From Streptococcus mitis (lineage in GTDB: Bacteria; Bacillota; Bacilli; Lactobacillales; Streptococcaceae), in NCBI RefSeq assembly GCF_009496155.1, contig NZ_WIJP01000006.1, forward strand, positions 62,001 to 126,000: a DNA stretch of 64,000 nucleotides, written 5' to 3'. Position numbers and translations under genes: made by a program. The notes beneath the pieces are model-generated. The model was not told the DNA's origin. It ran no database searches and worked only from the letters and a program-made list of their open reading frames with translations. Below are positions 1-11,800 of this stretch, one piece after another. Within the stretch, counting starts at the first letter, position 1, and every line of letters starts with the position of its first letter.

Positions 1-244
1 CTGTTAAAAGAGGGTAGTGATTGAAACGGATAGCATATTCTTTACTGGTTTGTCCTGTATGAACCACAAAATTCAAGCTTTCTAGGGGATGAGCGCTTGG
101 ATGTTCAAAACTAAATAAGGCACCAAAATAATCTTCTTTATAGGTCAGCAAATCAATCCGTTGATCCTGACTTTTTACAAAAGAGCAAGTGTCATATTCA
201 CCATTCTTACGATGGTAATGAATACGCATAGGGTAGTTATACAT
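1..244 (-). CDS. pulA: Pullulanase (type I), N-terminal part, cut by window edge
   Basis: About 81 N-terminal residues are present, starting MYNYPMRIHYHRKNGEYD and open to the window edge. The residues match my memory of the start of the cytoplasmic-type streptococcal pullulanase encoded next to ligA in pneumococcus. That enzyme hydrolyses alpha-1,6 branches of glucans. No catalytic region is visible here, so the call rests on the N-terminus and on synteny. The ATG follows AAAGGA at about 11 bases. It is transcribed in the same direction as ligA. Confidence 0.7.
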   Translation of the reverse strand, partial: MYNYPMRIHYHRKNGEYDTCSFVKSQDQRIDLLTYKEDYFGALFSFEHPSAHPLESLNFVVHTGQTSKEYAIRFNHYPLLT

Positions 245-362
245 TTTTTATTTTTCCTTTATATTTCTTAATTTATTTCTATTTGACTAATAAGTTCTAG
301 ACCGATTTTGTTCCGATTAACAAACATAGTCCTCTTATCTAAACTCTGCTTTTAAACGATCA

Positions 363-2357
<1,995 letters not shown>

Positions 2358-2413
2358 ACGAGAAGGGCGGAAAAAACACTTAGATTGGAATTATTTTTAA
2401 AATGCAAACAGAC

Positions 2414-3592
2414 TTATGTCTCTTTTTCAAAATGAGTTCGAACATACACGAGGGATAGACAAGACAGGATGATAACCCCGCTTCCAATTATCAAGAAAGA
2501 AAAGAGATGTACACTTGGTAGCACTGTCATAAAACCTTTGGCAATAGGCATAAATAGAATAGCTAAGGTAAAAATTGTGCTTAATACTCTCCCCAAATAT
2601 TCCCCCTCAACCTTGGTTTGCACCTGAGTAAAAAAGTGAATATTAAAAATTGTCATAAACAATTCACAAACTAAATTTCCAGAAAAGGAAAGCAAATTTG
2701 GAAGTGGTAATCCCATCATAAGAACTCCGACACCTGTCAAAGCCAGTAAAATCAAAAGATTATAAACATTAGCTTTAATTTTACTAGCTAGAAGAGCCCC
2801 AATGATGGAACCAATAGCCCCCATAGTCAAAATACTTGCGTAAGCTCCTTCTACTCCGTAAAGCCTATTTGAAAAGGGGAGGAGAAATTCAAAGGCGGCA
2901 AAAAAGAAATTAACACTGGAAGCTACTAACAAAAGGAAAAAGATTTCTTTCTGGCGCCAAATATAGCCAAGTCCATCTTTCATATCAGCAAAAATGGCTT
3001 TCCAGCTGAAAGTCTTTTTCTCTTGTTCCTGAGTCTCTTTTTTAGGGAGAAAAGCTACCAAGGTAAATGCGATGAAAAAACTAATGGCATCTAAAACAAG
3101 CGTCGTATGGAGACTGGCAAATTGTAAAACAAGGAAGGAAAGTACAGGAGAACTTACAGCTACAACCTGCAAGGCTAACTCTAAACGAGCATTGTAGGTC
3201 ACAATCTCGTCTTTCTCAACAACCTCAGTTATGATAGCTTTATTGGCTGTACGAGAAAATGCAAATGCAACCGCCTGAACAATATTGGCAAAAATCAAAG
3301 CCCCAATCATCCAGCTGTCATTCCTTATGAAAGAAATAGCCAGACAAAGAAGCCCACAAACAAGGTCTGTCGTCATTAAAATCTTACGACGAGAAAAACG
3401 ATCTGAAATGACTCCGCCAAAAGGGTTTACGAGAATGGAAGTAACGAGTTCAGAAATCTGATACATTCCTAAAACTGTTTGTCCGATAGCCCCCATGGAC
3501 GCCAACCAAACACTATTTCCATAATCATAGAGCATATTCCCTATCTTGTTAATAGCTCCACGACTAATCAACTGTACTGCATAGCGATTCAT
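2414..3592 (-). CDS. MFS transporter, drug/macrolide-efflux-like
   Basis: 392 aa with about 12 hydrophobic segments. It has the start-of-family pattern of MefA-like and MFS_3 permeases and the motif GGVISDRFSRRKIL between helices 2 and 3 (motif A). It is a membrane secondary exporter; the substrate cannot be read from sequence. The gene follows the Rgg-family regulator and has its own extended -10 promoter covered by an inverted repeat, which suggests local control. The ATG has GAGAGGAG upstream. Confidence 0.85.
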   Translation of the reverse strand: MNRYAVQLISRGAINKIGNMLYDYGNSVWLASMGAIGQTVLGMYQISELVTSILVNPFGGVISDRFSRRKILMTTDLVCGLLCLAISFIRNDSWMIGALIFANIVQAVAFAFSRTANKAIITEVVEKDEIVTYNARLELALQVVAVSSPVLSFLVLQFASLHTTLVLDAISFFIAFTLVAFLPKKETQEQEKKTFSWKAIFADMKDGLGYIWRQKEIFFLLLVASSVNFFFAAFEFLLPFSNRLYGVEGAYASILTMGAIGSIIGALLASKIKANVYNLLILLALTGVGVLMMGLPLPNLLSFSGNLVCELFMTIFNIHFFTQVQTKVEGEYLGRVLSTIFTLAILFMPIAKGFMTVLPSVHLFSFLIIGSGVIILSCLSLVYVRTHFEKET

Positions 3593-3610
3593 ATAAAAAC
3601 TCCTCTCAAA

Positions 3611-3632
3611 TTTTGAAACTATTGTATCAAAA
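3611..3632 (-). promoter_or_regulatory. MFS-gene promoter overlapped by operator-like inverted repeat
   Basis: On the minus strand an extended -10 (TGA-TACAAT; TACAAT at 3621-3626) lies inside a 22-bp inverted repeat with arms TTTTGATAC and GTTTCAAAA (8 of 9 positions symmetric, 4-base centre). A repressor or activator bound there would contact the -10. The adjacent Rgg-like regulator is the obvious candidate, by inference only. Confidence 0.5.
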
Positions 3633-3671
3633 CTGAAAGGAGCTTTTTATTTTTTCCCTTATTTGGGAAAA

Positions 3672-4535
3672 TTAATCTTTGACAAATTTCTCGTAGTGTT
3701 CCTGATAGTAGGCTACTTGCTCTGGAAGACCTAGTAGGTCAAAAATATGCATGGCCTCTTGCATTTGGCTACAACCTTCTTTACACTGTCCTTTTTGGTA
3801 CAAGGAAAAGCCTTTTAGATAATGGAAAATATTACGCTCATACAGTTTGATCCCTTTACCAATAATCTTCTCTGTATAAGTCTCAAAATAGCTTGCATTG
3901 TCAAAAGAAAGATGCTCTAAACAATGCTGGTAACAATTGAGGGCCAAAATCAACACTAATCTCTTATGGCGCCCAATTTCTTGATAAAATTCCTCCCTCT
4001 CCATAACTTCTCTGCCAATCCGAGTGACATAGTCCACATCGTAGAAACTATAGAGGTTACCGAAAAGAATCAACTCATACATGGTCCATTCTTCTGTTTT
4101 GAAGAGATAATCTGCCACCTTATCCAAATCATCCTGCTTCATATCATAGCTCGCATCTCTTTGACAAATCAGACCTTGCAACAAAATCCAGTTCAGCTCA
4201 AAATAAAGGGGAGTCGTCGAACTCTTAGCTTTTTCAAGTTGTTCCCTTTGAAGCTTTTGAAAACCTGCAATATCATTTGAATAGTAAAGAGGCACAATTT
4301 GTCCCATCATGGCAACATGTTCATGATTATGAAAATTCCTTGCCTTGTCCATGAAATTTTCGATTGTGACATGAATGTTATCCAAAATCTCAAAAAAACG
4401 TGAGACTGCTAGGTCAGACTCCCCAAGCTCAAAGCGAGATAACTGGGAAGTTGAACAGGACTCCCCTGCCGCTTCCTTTAAAGAATAATTTCCACTTGTC
4501 CGAAATTCACGAAATACTTTTCCAAGATGTTCCAT
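3672..4535 (-). CDS. Rgg/MutR-family transcriptional regulator
   Basis: 287 aa from the ATG at 4535 (MEHLGKVFREFR). Residues 1-65 form a helix-turn-helix of the XRE type (SLKEAAGESCSTSQLSRFELGE). The rest is an all-helical, TPR-like C-terminal domain typical of Rgg regulators, many of which bind short secreted peptides. I see no SHP-type peptide gene beside it, so it may be a stand-alone type. An upstream in-frame start exists, but the stop of the ABC-F gene lies three bases before this ATG (TAAAGATG), so translational coupling favours 4535. It probably controls the following MFS exporter. Confidence 0.85.
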   Translation of the reverse strand: MEHLGKVFREFRTSGNYSLKEAAGESCSTSQLSRFELGESDLAVSRFFEILDNIHVTIENFMDKARNFHNHEHVAMMGQIVPLYYSNDIAGFQKLQREQLEKAKSSTTPLYFELNWILLQGLICQRDASYDMKQDDLDKVADYLFKTEEWTMYELILFGNLYSFYDVDYVTRIGREVMEREEFYQEIGRHKRLVLILALNCYQHCLEHLSFDNASYFETYTEKIIGKGIKLYERNIFHYLKGFSLYQKGQCKEGCSQMQEAMHIFDLLGLPEQVAYYQEHYEKFVKD

Positions 4536-4537
4536 CT

Positions 4538-6439
4538 TTACACCTGCTCTGATAATTCTTCCCACTCAAGCATCGCTTCTTCCTGACGGTGGCTGATTTT
4601 GTCCAACTCAGCCTGTAATTCCATCAATTTGTCTGCATCGTTTGTTTCCAACATTTGTTCAGAAATGGCTTGACTTTGACTTTCTAACTCTTCAATTTCA
4701 GCTTCTAGATTTTCGATTTGTCTCATGAGCTTGCGAACTTCTTTTTGACTTTCTTTCTGGGCCTGGTAATCATTGACTAGACTTGATTCTTTTACTTGAT
4801 TGTTAGTTGAAGCTTCCTCAGTCTGGCTCATTTCTACTTCTGCTTTCTTCTCAACATAGTAGTCGTAATCTCCCAAATAAAGAGTCGAACCATTCTCAGA
4901 CAATTCCAAAACATGAGTTGCCACACGATTGATAAAGTAACGGTCGTGGCTGACGAATAGAAGGGTACCATCAAAGTCAATCAAGGCATTTTCTAGCACT
5001 TCCTTGCTATCAATATCCAAGTGGTTGGTTGGCTCATCCAGAATCAAGAAGTTGTTATTTTCCATAGACAATTTAGCCAAAAGCAAACGAGCTTTTTCGC
5101 CACCTGACAGCATGCCGACTGATTTTTTAACGTCATCTCCTGAGAAAAGGAAGGCACCTAGACGGTTGCGGATTTCAACTTCTGGTGTCAGTTTAAAATC
5201 ATTCCAGAGTTCATCCAACACAGTATTACTTGGTGTCAGCTTGCTTTGGATTTGGTCATAGTAACCAACCTCAACATTAGCGCCAAATCGCTTTTCTCCC
5301 TTAATAAACGGAATCTGGTCCACAATAGACTTGATAAAGGTTGACTTACCGATACCATTTGGACCAACAATAGCGACAGCATTCATCTTACGAAGGTCTA
5401 GGTTAATAGGTCCTGACAATATTTCCCCGTCATAGCCAATAGCCGCATTTTCAACAGTCAGAACAACATTACCAGACGTTTTCTCAGACTGGAAGGTCAT
5501 GTTGGCTGCTTTCTTACCAGCTTTAGGCTTGTCTAAACGCTCCATTTTTTCCAGTTGTTTGCGACGAGATTGGGCACGTTTGGTCGTTGAAGCTCGGACT
5601 AGATTGCGATTGACAAAGTCTTCCAGAGCTGCGATTTCCTTCTGTTGCTTTTCATAGTTTTTTACCTCAGTAGCTAGCTTTTGCTCCTTCAGCTCAACAA
5701 AACGAGAGTAATTGCCCACATAGCGATCCAAGGAATGCTTGGTCAAATCCAGCGTAATCGTCGCAACCTTATCCAAGAAATAACGGTCGTGGCTGACAAT
5801 AATGAGGGCACCGCTATAGTTTAGCAAGTAATTCTCTAGCCAGGCAATCGTTTCAATATCCAAGTGGTTGGTTGGCTCGTCTAGTACCAAAAGATTAGGT
5901 CTTTCAAGGAGCATTTTGGCTAGAGCCAAACGAGTATTTTGACCACCAGAAAGTTCAGCTATTTTCATCTGCCACATAGACTCGTCAAACTTGAATCCAT
6001 TCAAAATCGCTCGAATATCAGCTTCATAGGTAAAGCCACCTGCTTGGCGAAAATTCTCAGATAAGCGATCGTAATCTGACATCAGTTTATCCAAATCAGC
6101 ACCAGACTTTTCTCCCATCTCTAGCTCCATCTGACGCAGTTGTTTCTCCGTCCGACGTAAGTCATCAAAGACATGAAGCATCTCATCGTAAATGGTATTT
6201 TCAGACTCAAAACGGCTATCTTGGGCTAGGTAAGACAGAGAAATATCTTTTTTCTTATTGATTTCTCCACTAGTTGGCTCCTCTTCTCCAACCAAAATCT
6301 TCAAAAGAGTAGACTTACCTGCTCCATTTTTCCCAACAAGGGCTATCCTGTCTCGTTCATCAACCTGCAAGTTGATATTATCAAAAAGAACCTCTCCTGC
6401 AAAAGAACGTTCAATTTTATTAGCTTGTAAAATAATCAT
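4538..6439 (-). CDS. ABC-F ATPase, Uup/YfmR-type ribosome-associated
   Basis: 633 aa with two ABC ATPase domains on one chain and no membrane segments. Walker A GKNGAGKST near residue 40 and GPNGIGKST near 350; signatures LSGGQ and LSGGE; two DEPTNHLDI Walker B blocks. The inter-domain linker is charged (ABC-F arm/P-site tether), and the C-terminal coiled coil is like the Uup C-terminal domain. ABC-F proteins act on the ribosome E site. The start MIILQANK at 6439 is chosen because homologues begin there and the -10 hexamer ends six bases upstream; the 21-codon upstream extension would lie inside the promoter. Confidence 0.92.
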   Translation of the reverse strand: MIILQANKIERSFAGEVLFDNINLQVDERDRIALVGKNGAGKSTLLKILVGEEEPTSGEINKKKDISLSYLAQDSRFESENTIYDEMLHVFDDLRRTEKQLRQMELEMGEKSGADLDKLMSDYDRLSENFRQAGGFTYEADIRAILNGFKFDESMWQMKIAELSGGQNTRLALAKMLLERPNLLVLDEPTNHLDIETIAWLENYLLNYSGALIIVSHDRYFLDKVATITLDLTKHSLDRYVGNYSRFVELKEQKLATEVKNYEKQQKEIAALEDFVNRNLVRASTTKRAQSRRKQLEKMERLDKPKAGKKAANMTFQSEKTSGNVVLTVENAAIGYDGEILSGPINLDLRKMNAVAIVGPNGIGKSTFIKSIVDQIPFIKGEKRFGANVEVGYYDQIQSKLTPSNTVLDELWNDFKLTPEVEIRNRLGAFLFSGDDVKKSVGMLSGGEKARLLLAKLSMENNNFLILDEPTNHLDIDSKEVLENALIDFDGTLLFVSHDRYFINRVATHVLELSENGSTLYLGDYDYYVEKKAEVEMSQTEEASTNNQVKESSLVNDYQAQKESQKEVRKLMRQIENLEAEIEELESQSQAISEQMLETNDADKLMELQAELDKISHRQEEAMLEWEELSEQV

Positions 6440-6445
6440 ACAAGT

Positions 6446-6474
6446 AGTATAGCATGTTTCCCTAAGGCATTCAA
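6446..6474 (-). promoter_or_regulatory. ABC-F gene promoter, leaderless geometry
   Basis: -35 TTGAAT (6469-6474), exact 17-bp spacer, extended -10 TGC-TATACT (TATACT at 6446-6451), then ACTTGT and the ATG at 6439. No Shine-Dalgarno is possible on a transcript starting 6-7 bases after the -10. Confidence 0.75.
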
Positions 6475-6525
6475 GACTTGATAAACATACATATGTCACC
6501 ACTATTATGAAAATTATGCTACCGT

Positions 6526-6554
6526 TTTACTAAAACGCTAAAAAGTGCTATAAT
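6526..6554 (+). promoter_or_regulatory. pgm promoter
   Basis: -35 TTTACT (6526-6531), 17-bp spacer, extended consensus -10 TGC-TATAAT (6549-6554). Start site near 6561, leaving a leader of about 30 bases with AGGAG before the pgm ATG. Divergent from the ABC-F promoter. Confidence 0.8.
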
Positions 6555-6591
6555 GTGAACGGTTAAAACAATTTACAAAAGGAGAATGTTA

Positions 6592-8310
6592 ATGTCTTAC
6601 CAAGAAAATTACCAGAAATGGGTTGATTTTGCGGAACTTCCTGACTACCTTCGTCAAGATTTGGAAAATATGGATGAAAAAACAAAGGAAGATGCCTTCT
6701 ATACAAATCTTGAATTTGGTACTGCAGGTATGCGTGGCTTGATTGGTGCGGGTACCAACCGCATCAATATCTACGTTGTTCGCCAAGCTACTGAAGGATT
6801 GGCTCGTTTGATTGAGTCAAAAGGTGGAAACGAAAAAGAACGAGGTGTAGCAATTGCCTACGATAGCCGTCACTTCTCACCTGAGTTTGCCTTTGAATCT
6901 GCGGCAGTTCTTGCTAAACATGGTATCAAATCTTATGTATTTGAAAGCCTTCGTCCAACTCCAGAACTATCATTTGCAGTTCGTCACCTCAACTGTTTCG
7001 CGGGTATCATGGTCACAGCCAGCCACAACCCTGCTCCATTTAACGGTTACAAGGTTTACGGTGAAGACGGTGGACAAATGCCTCCACACGACGCAGACGC
7101 TTTGACTACTTATATACGTGCAATCGAAAATCCATTTGCGGTAGAAGTTGCTGATGTGGAAGTTGAAAAAGCTTCTGGCTTGATTGAAGTTATCGGCGAA
7201 GCTGTTGACGTAGAATACCTTAAAGAGGTTAAGGACGTAAACATCAACCCAGCCTTGATTGAAGAATTTGGTAAAGACATGAAGATTGTCTACACACCAC
7301 TTCATGGTACTGGTGAAATGTTGGCTCGTCGTGCTCTTGCCCAAGCAGGATTTGACTCTGTTCAAGTCGTTGAAGCGCAAGCAACTGCCGACCCAGACTT
7401 CTCAACTGTAAAATCTCCAAACCCAGAAAGCCAAGCAGCCTTTGCTCTTGCTGAAGAACTTGGTCGTCAAGTTGGTGCAGATGTTCTTGTGGCAACTGAC
7501 CCTGATGCTGACCGTGTTGGTGTTGAAGTTCTTCAAAAAGATGGTAGCTACCTCAACCTTTCAGGTAACCAAATCGGTGCCATCATGGCTAAATACATCT
7601 TGGAAGCCCACAAAAACGCTGGAACTCTTCCTGAAAATGCAGCTCTTTGCAAATCTATCGTATCAACTGACTTGGTAACGAAGATTGCTGAAAGCTACGG
7701 CGCAACCATGTTCAACGTTTTGACAGGTTTCAAATTTATCGCTGAGAAAATCCAAGAATTTGAAGAAAAACACAATCACACTTACATGATGGGATTTGAA
7801 GAAAGCTTCGGTTACTTGATTAAACCATTCGTACGTGATAAAGACGCTATCCAAGCTGTTCTAGTCGTTGCTGAACTTGCTGCCTACTACCGTTCACGTG
7901 GTTTGACACTTGCTGACGGTATCGAAGAAATCTACAAAGAGTATGGCTACTACGCAGAAAAAACAATCTCTGTTACCCTTTCAGGTGTCGATGGTGCTGA
8001 ACAAATCAAAGCGATTATGGCTAAGTTCCGTAACAATGCTCCAAAAGAATGGAACGCAACAGCTATTACGGTCGTAGAGGACTTCAAGGCTCAAACAGCT
8101 ACTGCTGCTGACGGTACTGCTACAAACTTAACAACTCCTCCAAGTGATGTGTTGAAATATACACTTGCTGACGGTTCATGGATTGCCGTTCGCCCTTCAG
8201 GGACAGAACCAAAAATCAAGTTCTACATTGCAGTTGTAGGTGAAACCAACGAAGAATCACAAGCTAAGATTGCTAATATCGAAGCAGAAATCAATGCTTT
8301 TGTAAAATAA
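6592..8310 (+). CDS. pgm: Phosphoglucomutase/phosphomannomutase
   Basis: 572 aa alpha-D-phosphohexomutase that interconverts glucose 1- and 6-phosphate and feeds UDP-glucose, capsule and teichoic acid synthesis. It has the active serine loop TASHNPAPFNGYK, metal loop DPDADRVGVE, sugar loop GFEESFGYL and phosphate-binding loop RPSGTEPKIKFY. The ATG at 6592 is chosen over the ATG at 6586 because AGGAG at 6580-6584 has the right spacing only for 6592. Strongly codon-biased, as in highly expressed genes. A terminator follows. Confidence 0.96.
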   Translation: MSYQENYQKWVDFAELPDYLRQDLENMDEKTKEDAFYTNLEFGTAGMRGLIGAGTNRINIYVVRQATEGLARLIESKGGNEKERGVAIAYDSRHFSPEFAFESAAVLAKHGIKSYVFESLRPTPELSFAVRHLNCFAGIMVTASHNPAPFNGYKVYGEDGGQMPPHDADALTTYIRAIENPFAVEVADVEVEKASGLIEVIGEAVDVEYLKEVKDVNINPALIEEFGKDMKIVYTPLHGTGEMLARRALAQAGFDSVQVVEAQATADPDFSTVKSPNPESQAAFALAEELGRQVGADVLVATDPDADRVGVEVLQKDGSYLNLSGNQIGAIMAKYILEAHKNAGTLPENAALCKSIVSTDLVTKIAESYGATMFNVLTGFKFIAEKIQEFEEKHNHTYMMGFEESFGYLIKPFVRDKDAIQAVLVVAELAAYYRSRGLTLADGIEEIYKEYGYYAEKTISVTLSGVDGAEQIKAIMAKFRNNAPKEWNATAITVVEDFKAQTATAADGTATNLTTPPSDVLKYTLADGSWIAVRPSGTEPKIKFYIAVVGETNEESQAKIANIEAEINAFVK

Positions 8311-8318
8311 GACACTAT

Positions 8319-8352
8319 AAAAGATGAGACCAACCAATCTCATCTTTTTTTC
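8319..8352 (+). terminator. Terminator after pgm
   Basis: Stem AAAAGATGAGA / TCTCATCTTTT with an 8-base loop, followed by a run of T. A classic intrinsic terminator. Confidence 0.9.
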
Positions 8353-8421
8353 GTATCAAATCTAAGCAATTTTAGAAACTTTATGGCATACTAGACTTAT
8401 CAATGAAAGCGAGGTAATCTC

Positions 8422-8769
8422 ATGGAACAATTTTTAGATAATATCAAAGACCTTGAAGTCACTACAGTTGCGCGTGCACAAGAAGCACTTGATAAAAAAG
8501 AAACTGCAACTTTCTTCATCGGTCGTAAAACTTGCCCTTACTGCCGTAAATTTGCTGGTACCTTGGCAGGTGTCGTAGCTGAAACTAAAGCTCACATTTA
8601 CTTCATCAATAGTGAAGAGCCAAGCCAACTCAATGAGTTGCAAGCATTCCGCTCACGCTACGGAATCCCAACTGTACCAGGATTTGTTCACATTACAGAT
8701 GGACAAATCAATGTCCGTTGCGACTCTTCAATGTCAGCACAAGAAATCAAAGAATTTGCAGGATTGTAA
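8422..8769 (+). CDS. Thioredoxin-like protein of the bacteriocin transport accessory family
   Basis: 115 aa thioredoxin fold with the redox motif CPYCRKF near residue 37 and a cis-proline region (YGIPTVPGFVH). No signal peptide, so cytoplasmic. The family is annotated as bacteriocin transport accessory protein from its occurrence beside bacteriocin genes, but no bacteriocin gene is present here and the real role is probably general thiol exchange. The ATG follows GAGGTAATCTC. It sits downstream of pgm behind a terminator and so has its own transcription. Confidence 0.85.
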   Translation: MEQFLDNIKDLEVTTVARAQEALDKKETATFFIGRKTCPYCRKFAGTLAGVVAETKAHIYFINSEEPSQLNELQAFRSRYGIPTVPGFVHITDGQINVRCDSSMSAQEIKEFAGL

Positions 8770-8776
8770 AAGATAT

Positions 8777-8803
8777 AAAAAGAAGGCACCCGCCTTCTTT
8801 TTA
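8777..8803. terminator. Bidirectional terminator between converging genes
   Basis: AAAAAGAAGGC / GCCTTCTTTTT around a 4-base loop. It has T runs on both strands, serving the thioredoxin-like gene (+) and the restriction subunit (-), whose stop codon is inside it. Confidence 0.85.
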
Positions 8804-11800
8804 ATTATTTTCAAAATAGGAATCAACCAACTCCTGAATTCTTCCTTCTTTAGCTGCTGGAATGGTATCTTCTAAAACAAAGTTCTTTCTACTAATGTCT
8901 TGTGAGAGATTTCCAAAGATAAAATTAGTGGAAATGTTATAGATAATTTCGGACGGTGCAAAGCCATAAACTTGATTTTCCAGGATATGTTTTAAGCGTT
9001 CTTCAGAATTTGGAAATGCATCTTTCAAGCCTTCGCTATTATATAGTCGCTTAACAAGTTCAGCAATATAGAGACCAGACTTCATGTACAAATCAATGAA
9101 TGTCTTAAATGGATCATCAAATATTCTTGGATTTTCTTTTTCAAGATCATCTACCATCCTCTTCACTACCCGTTTAGGAGTAAAAATCTGATTGGTTTTC
9201 TGTGGTGGAATATAGTCGAAAATATCTTCTTTTTGGTCTTTAAAATAATCCGCCAACTCCTCTTTCTTGCGAAGAAATTCTTGGATTGCTTCATCAAATG
9301 TTGCTCGATCAAAGAGATGTCCTGCAAAATCTTGTCCACCATCTCTCAAATAACGAAATTGGTCAATCGTAATACCAGTCACCTCAAAGAAGACTTGCTC
9401 AGGAACAAAGGTATCAAAATTATCAAGTGTTAGAGATTGATTGCCATAGGCCATGATGAAACTTGGAATTGTTCGTGCAAATCCACGAAGATGGTCACGA
9501 ATCTCATCTTGAGCTGATTGTTTCAACTGTTCAACACGTTTTATCTCAACCTGTTCAATAAACTTCTCAGGCATTTTTTCCACTTCTTTTTTGAGTGTTT
9601 GCTCTAGTTTTTCTCTGTGAATGAGATTATTTTCTTCTAAACGTTTATCAAAATCTTCTTGAATCTTATCCTTCTGTTCCTTATCAACCGCTTCCTTGAT
9701 TTGTTGCTGCAATTCTTCCCTGATATGAGCTTCAGAAATTTTTCTTTCGATATCATTTTTTCGAATTTCATTCTCAAATGTTACTGTAATTTGTTTCTTA
9801 ATTTGCTCAGTTTCCCGAGTTTTTAGGTTGTATTCACCTTTCAAATCTTCTACAATCACTGAAGAAACTGTCTTGCTCAAATCATTAACCAGCTGTTTTT
9901 GAGTTCTGTCCTTATCCTTAGTGAACAAATCTATCACAGATTGACTAAGTCCATAGACTTTTTCACCAAAAAGTCGCATTTGCTGATTAACTACAATTTC
10001 ATGGTCAACTACTTCATTGCCCTCATCATCTACTGTAACATCTGAAAAGTCTAATAAATCAGAAGGTTTTTGAAGCTTCCCTTCCTTTTCAACTGGTAGC
10101 TCATTTAAAATATCTAGAACTGTTTGACTAGCTTGGAAAATACCGCTGATATTATCAAATAATAGATTGGACATAAAGCCTCGTTTAAGAACTTCTCTAG
10201 CTTTTATCTGGCGAGGGATGGTTAGAACTGCCTTAGCATCAATTTCAACCATCTTACCAGCACGATCTTCGGCTATGACAGGGAAGAAATTTAGTAATTC
10301 TCTGATATTTTCTTCACGAGTCGCAGAAGTCCCACCACCTCCTGCGGTTGCTAGTGATAAGTTGTTAGCAAACTCATCAAAGAGAATCAAGGTTCTTTCT
10401 GGCGCAAAGTCAAATACATAGGCTTTTTCTTTGCGGAAGTGATTTCCTTTGTTATCGCTCCATGAGTATGGATTTTGAGCACGGAAGGCGGCCTGCATAT
10501 AAAGTGCAGGTGATTTCATGTTCGATAACATCAATACACCTGTCCACTCAGGGATAGTGACACCTGTCGTCAATTGACCGACGGATAGGGTGATGGTTTT
10601 GTCATTCTCTGCTATCGCTTTCCTAACCAAGTCTAACGATTTCAGTTTGACTTTATCGTCTTCTTCGGACATACGTCCGTCACCAGCAGCTAGAACAATC
10701 TCATAGTTTTCATAGATTGGGTGTTCTTCTAGTAGTGCTTTTAAAGCCTTAGCTGAGGCTACACGCTCCAACAACCAAAAAGTATGCTTGAGTTCATTTC
10801 GAAGTTCTTTGGTTGAAAATGGGTATTTTTCATTGCTCGATAGAGTATCTAACCAATTTCTGACATCTTGCTCATGGATAAATTTCCCTTTATCATCTGT
10901 AGCGAAAAATTCACTCAAGTCAAAAGCATAGTCAATATTTTTACCATCGAGTTGAGCGCCTTTTTCTAACTCTTCACCAATCATCTGAGACATTTGATAG
11001 GTAAAGAGATTCAACTGAGGCAAGCTTTCATAAGGATTTTCCTCTTCTTGCTCAGGAGACCAAGTAAATTTGGCAGACTGTTCATCCGCATAAGACCAGT
11101 TGTAAATCTGCTCCTCTGTAAAATCTCCTTTAGCCAATGCTTTAAATGGAGTTCCAGAAAGGTGTAAGGTAAAGTTTCGACGGATCTTATTAAAAGCTTG
11201 GTCTGTCTTAAAGGTATCAACTCCTTCGTGAGCCTCATCGATAACCAACAAATCCCAATGCAGATCAGTAACCCATTTGAGTTTATTGTGCTCTCCACCA
11301 AGATAAGCAGAACCTTTCAAGTCTTGGAGACTGATAAAAGCAAGTTGTCTTACATCGTCATCTAAAATACCAACAAATTCTTTACGTGACAAGGTTGGAC
11401 GACTCTTAAGGCTATCTGATTCAGAAACAAACTTATAAGTCGTTTGACCTGCTATGAATGTTTCAAAATCATCATACCATGAGTTAGCAATGGCAGGGCG
11501 GTTTGTTACAATCAGGACATTAACAGCTTCCATTCGGCGAGCTAGGTCATAGGTAGACAAGGTTTTACCAAATCGTGGCTTGGCATTCCAGAGAAATTTT
11601 CCTCCTGGATAATTCTTGAAATAAGCTAATGTCTTAGCAATCGCTTCTTCTTGCTCCTGTCGCAGAGTATAGTCCTGTCCTTTTCCAGGCTGATAACCAG
11701 ACAAATCATGCTGAACAAATTTATCGAATAGATTTTTTGATTTCTCAGGAGTTCCATTAAAGTAAAACCATTCCGTCTTAGGGCGACGTTCTACATCATG

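Noticed and set aside
268..327. 19-codon ORF (MFVNRNKIGLELISQ...) between ligA and pulA
   Set aside because: AGAGG stands before the ATG but the frame is short, AT-rich and without any other support; could be leader or chance.
5004..5261. Plus-strand frames opposite long minus-strand genes (ligA, ABC-F, pgm, tail genes)
   Set aside because: Shadow frames without ribosome sites or family patterns.
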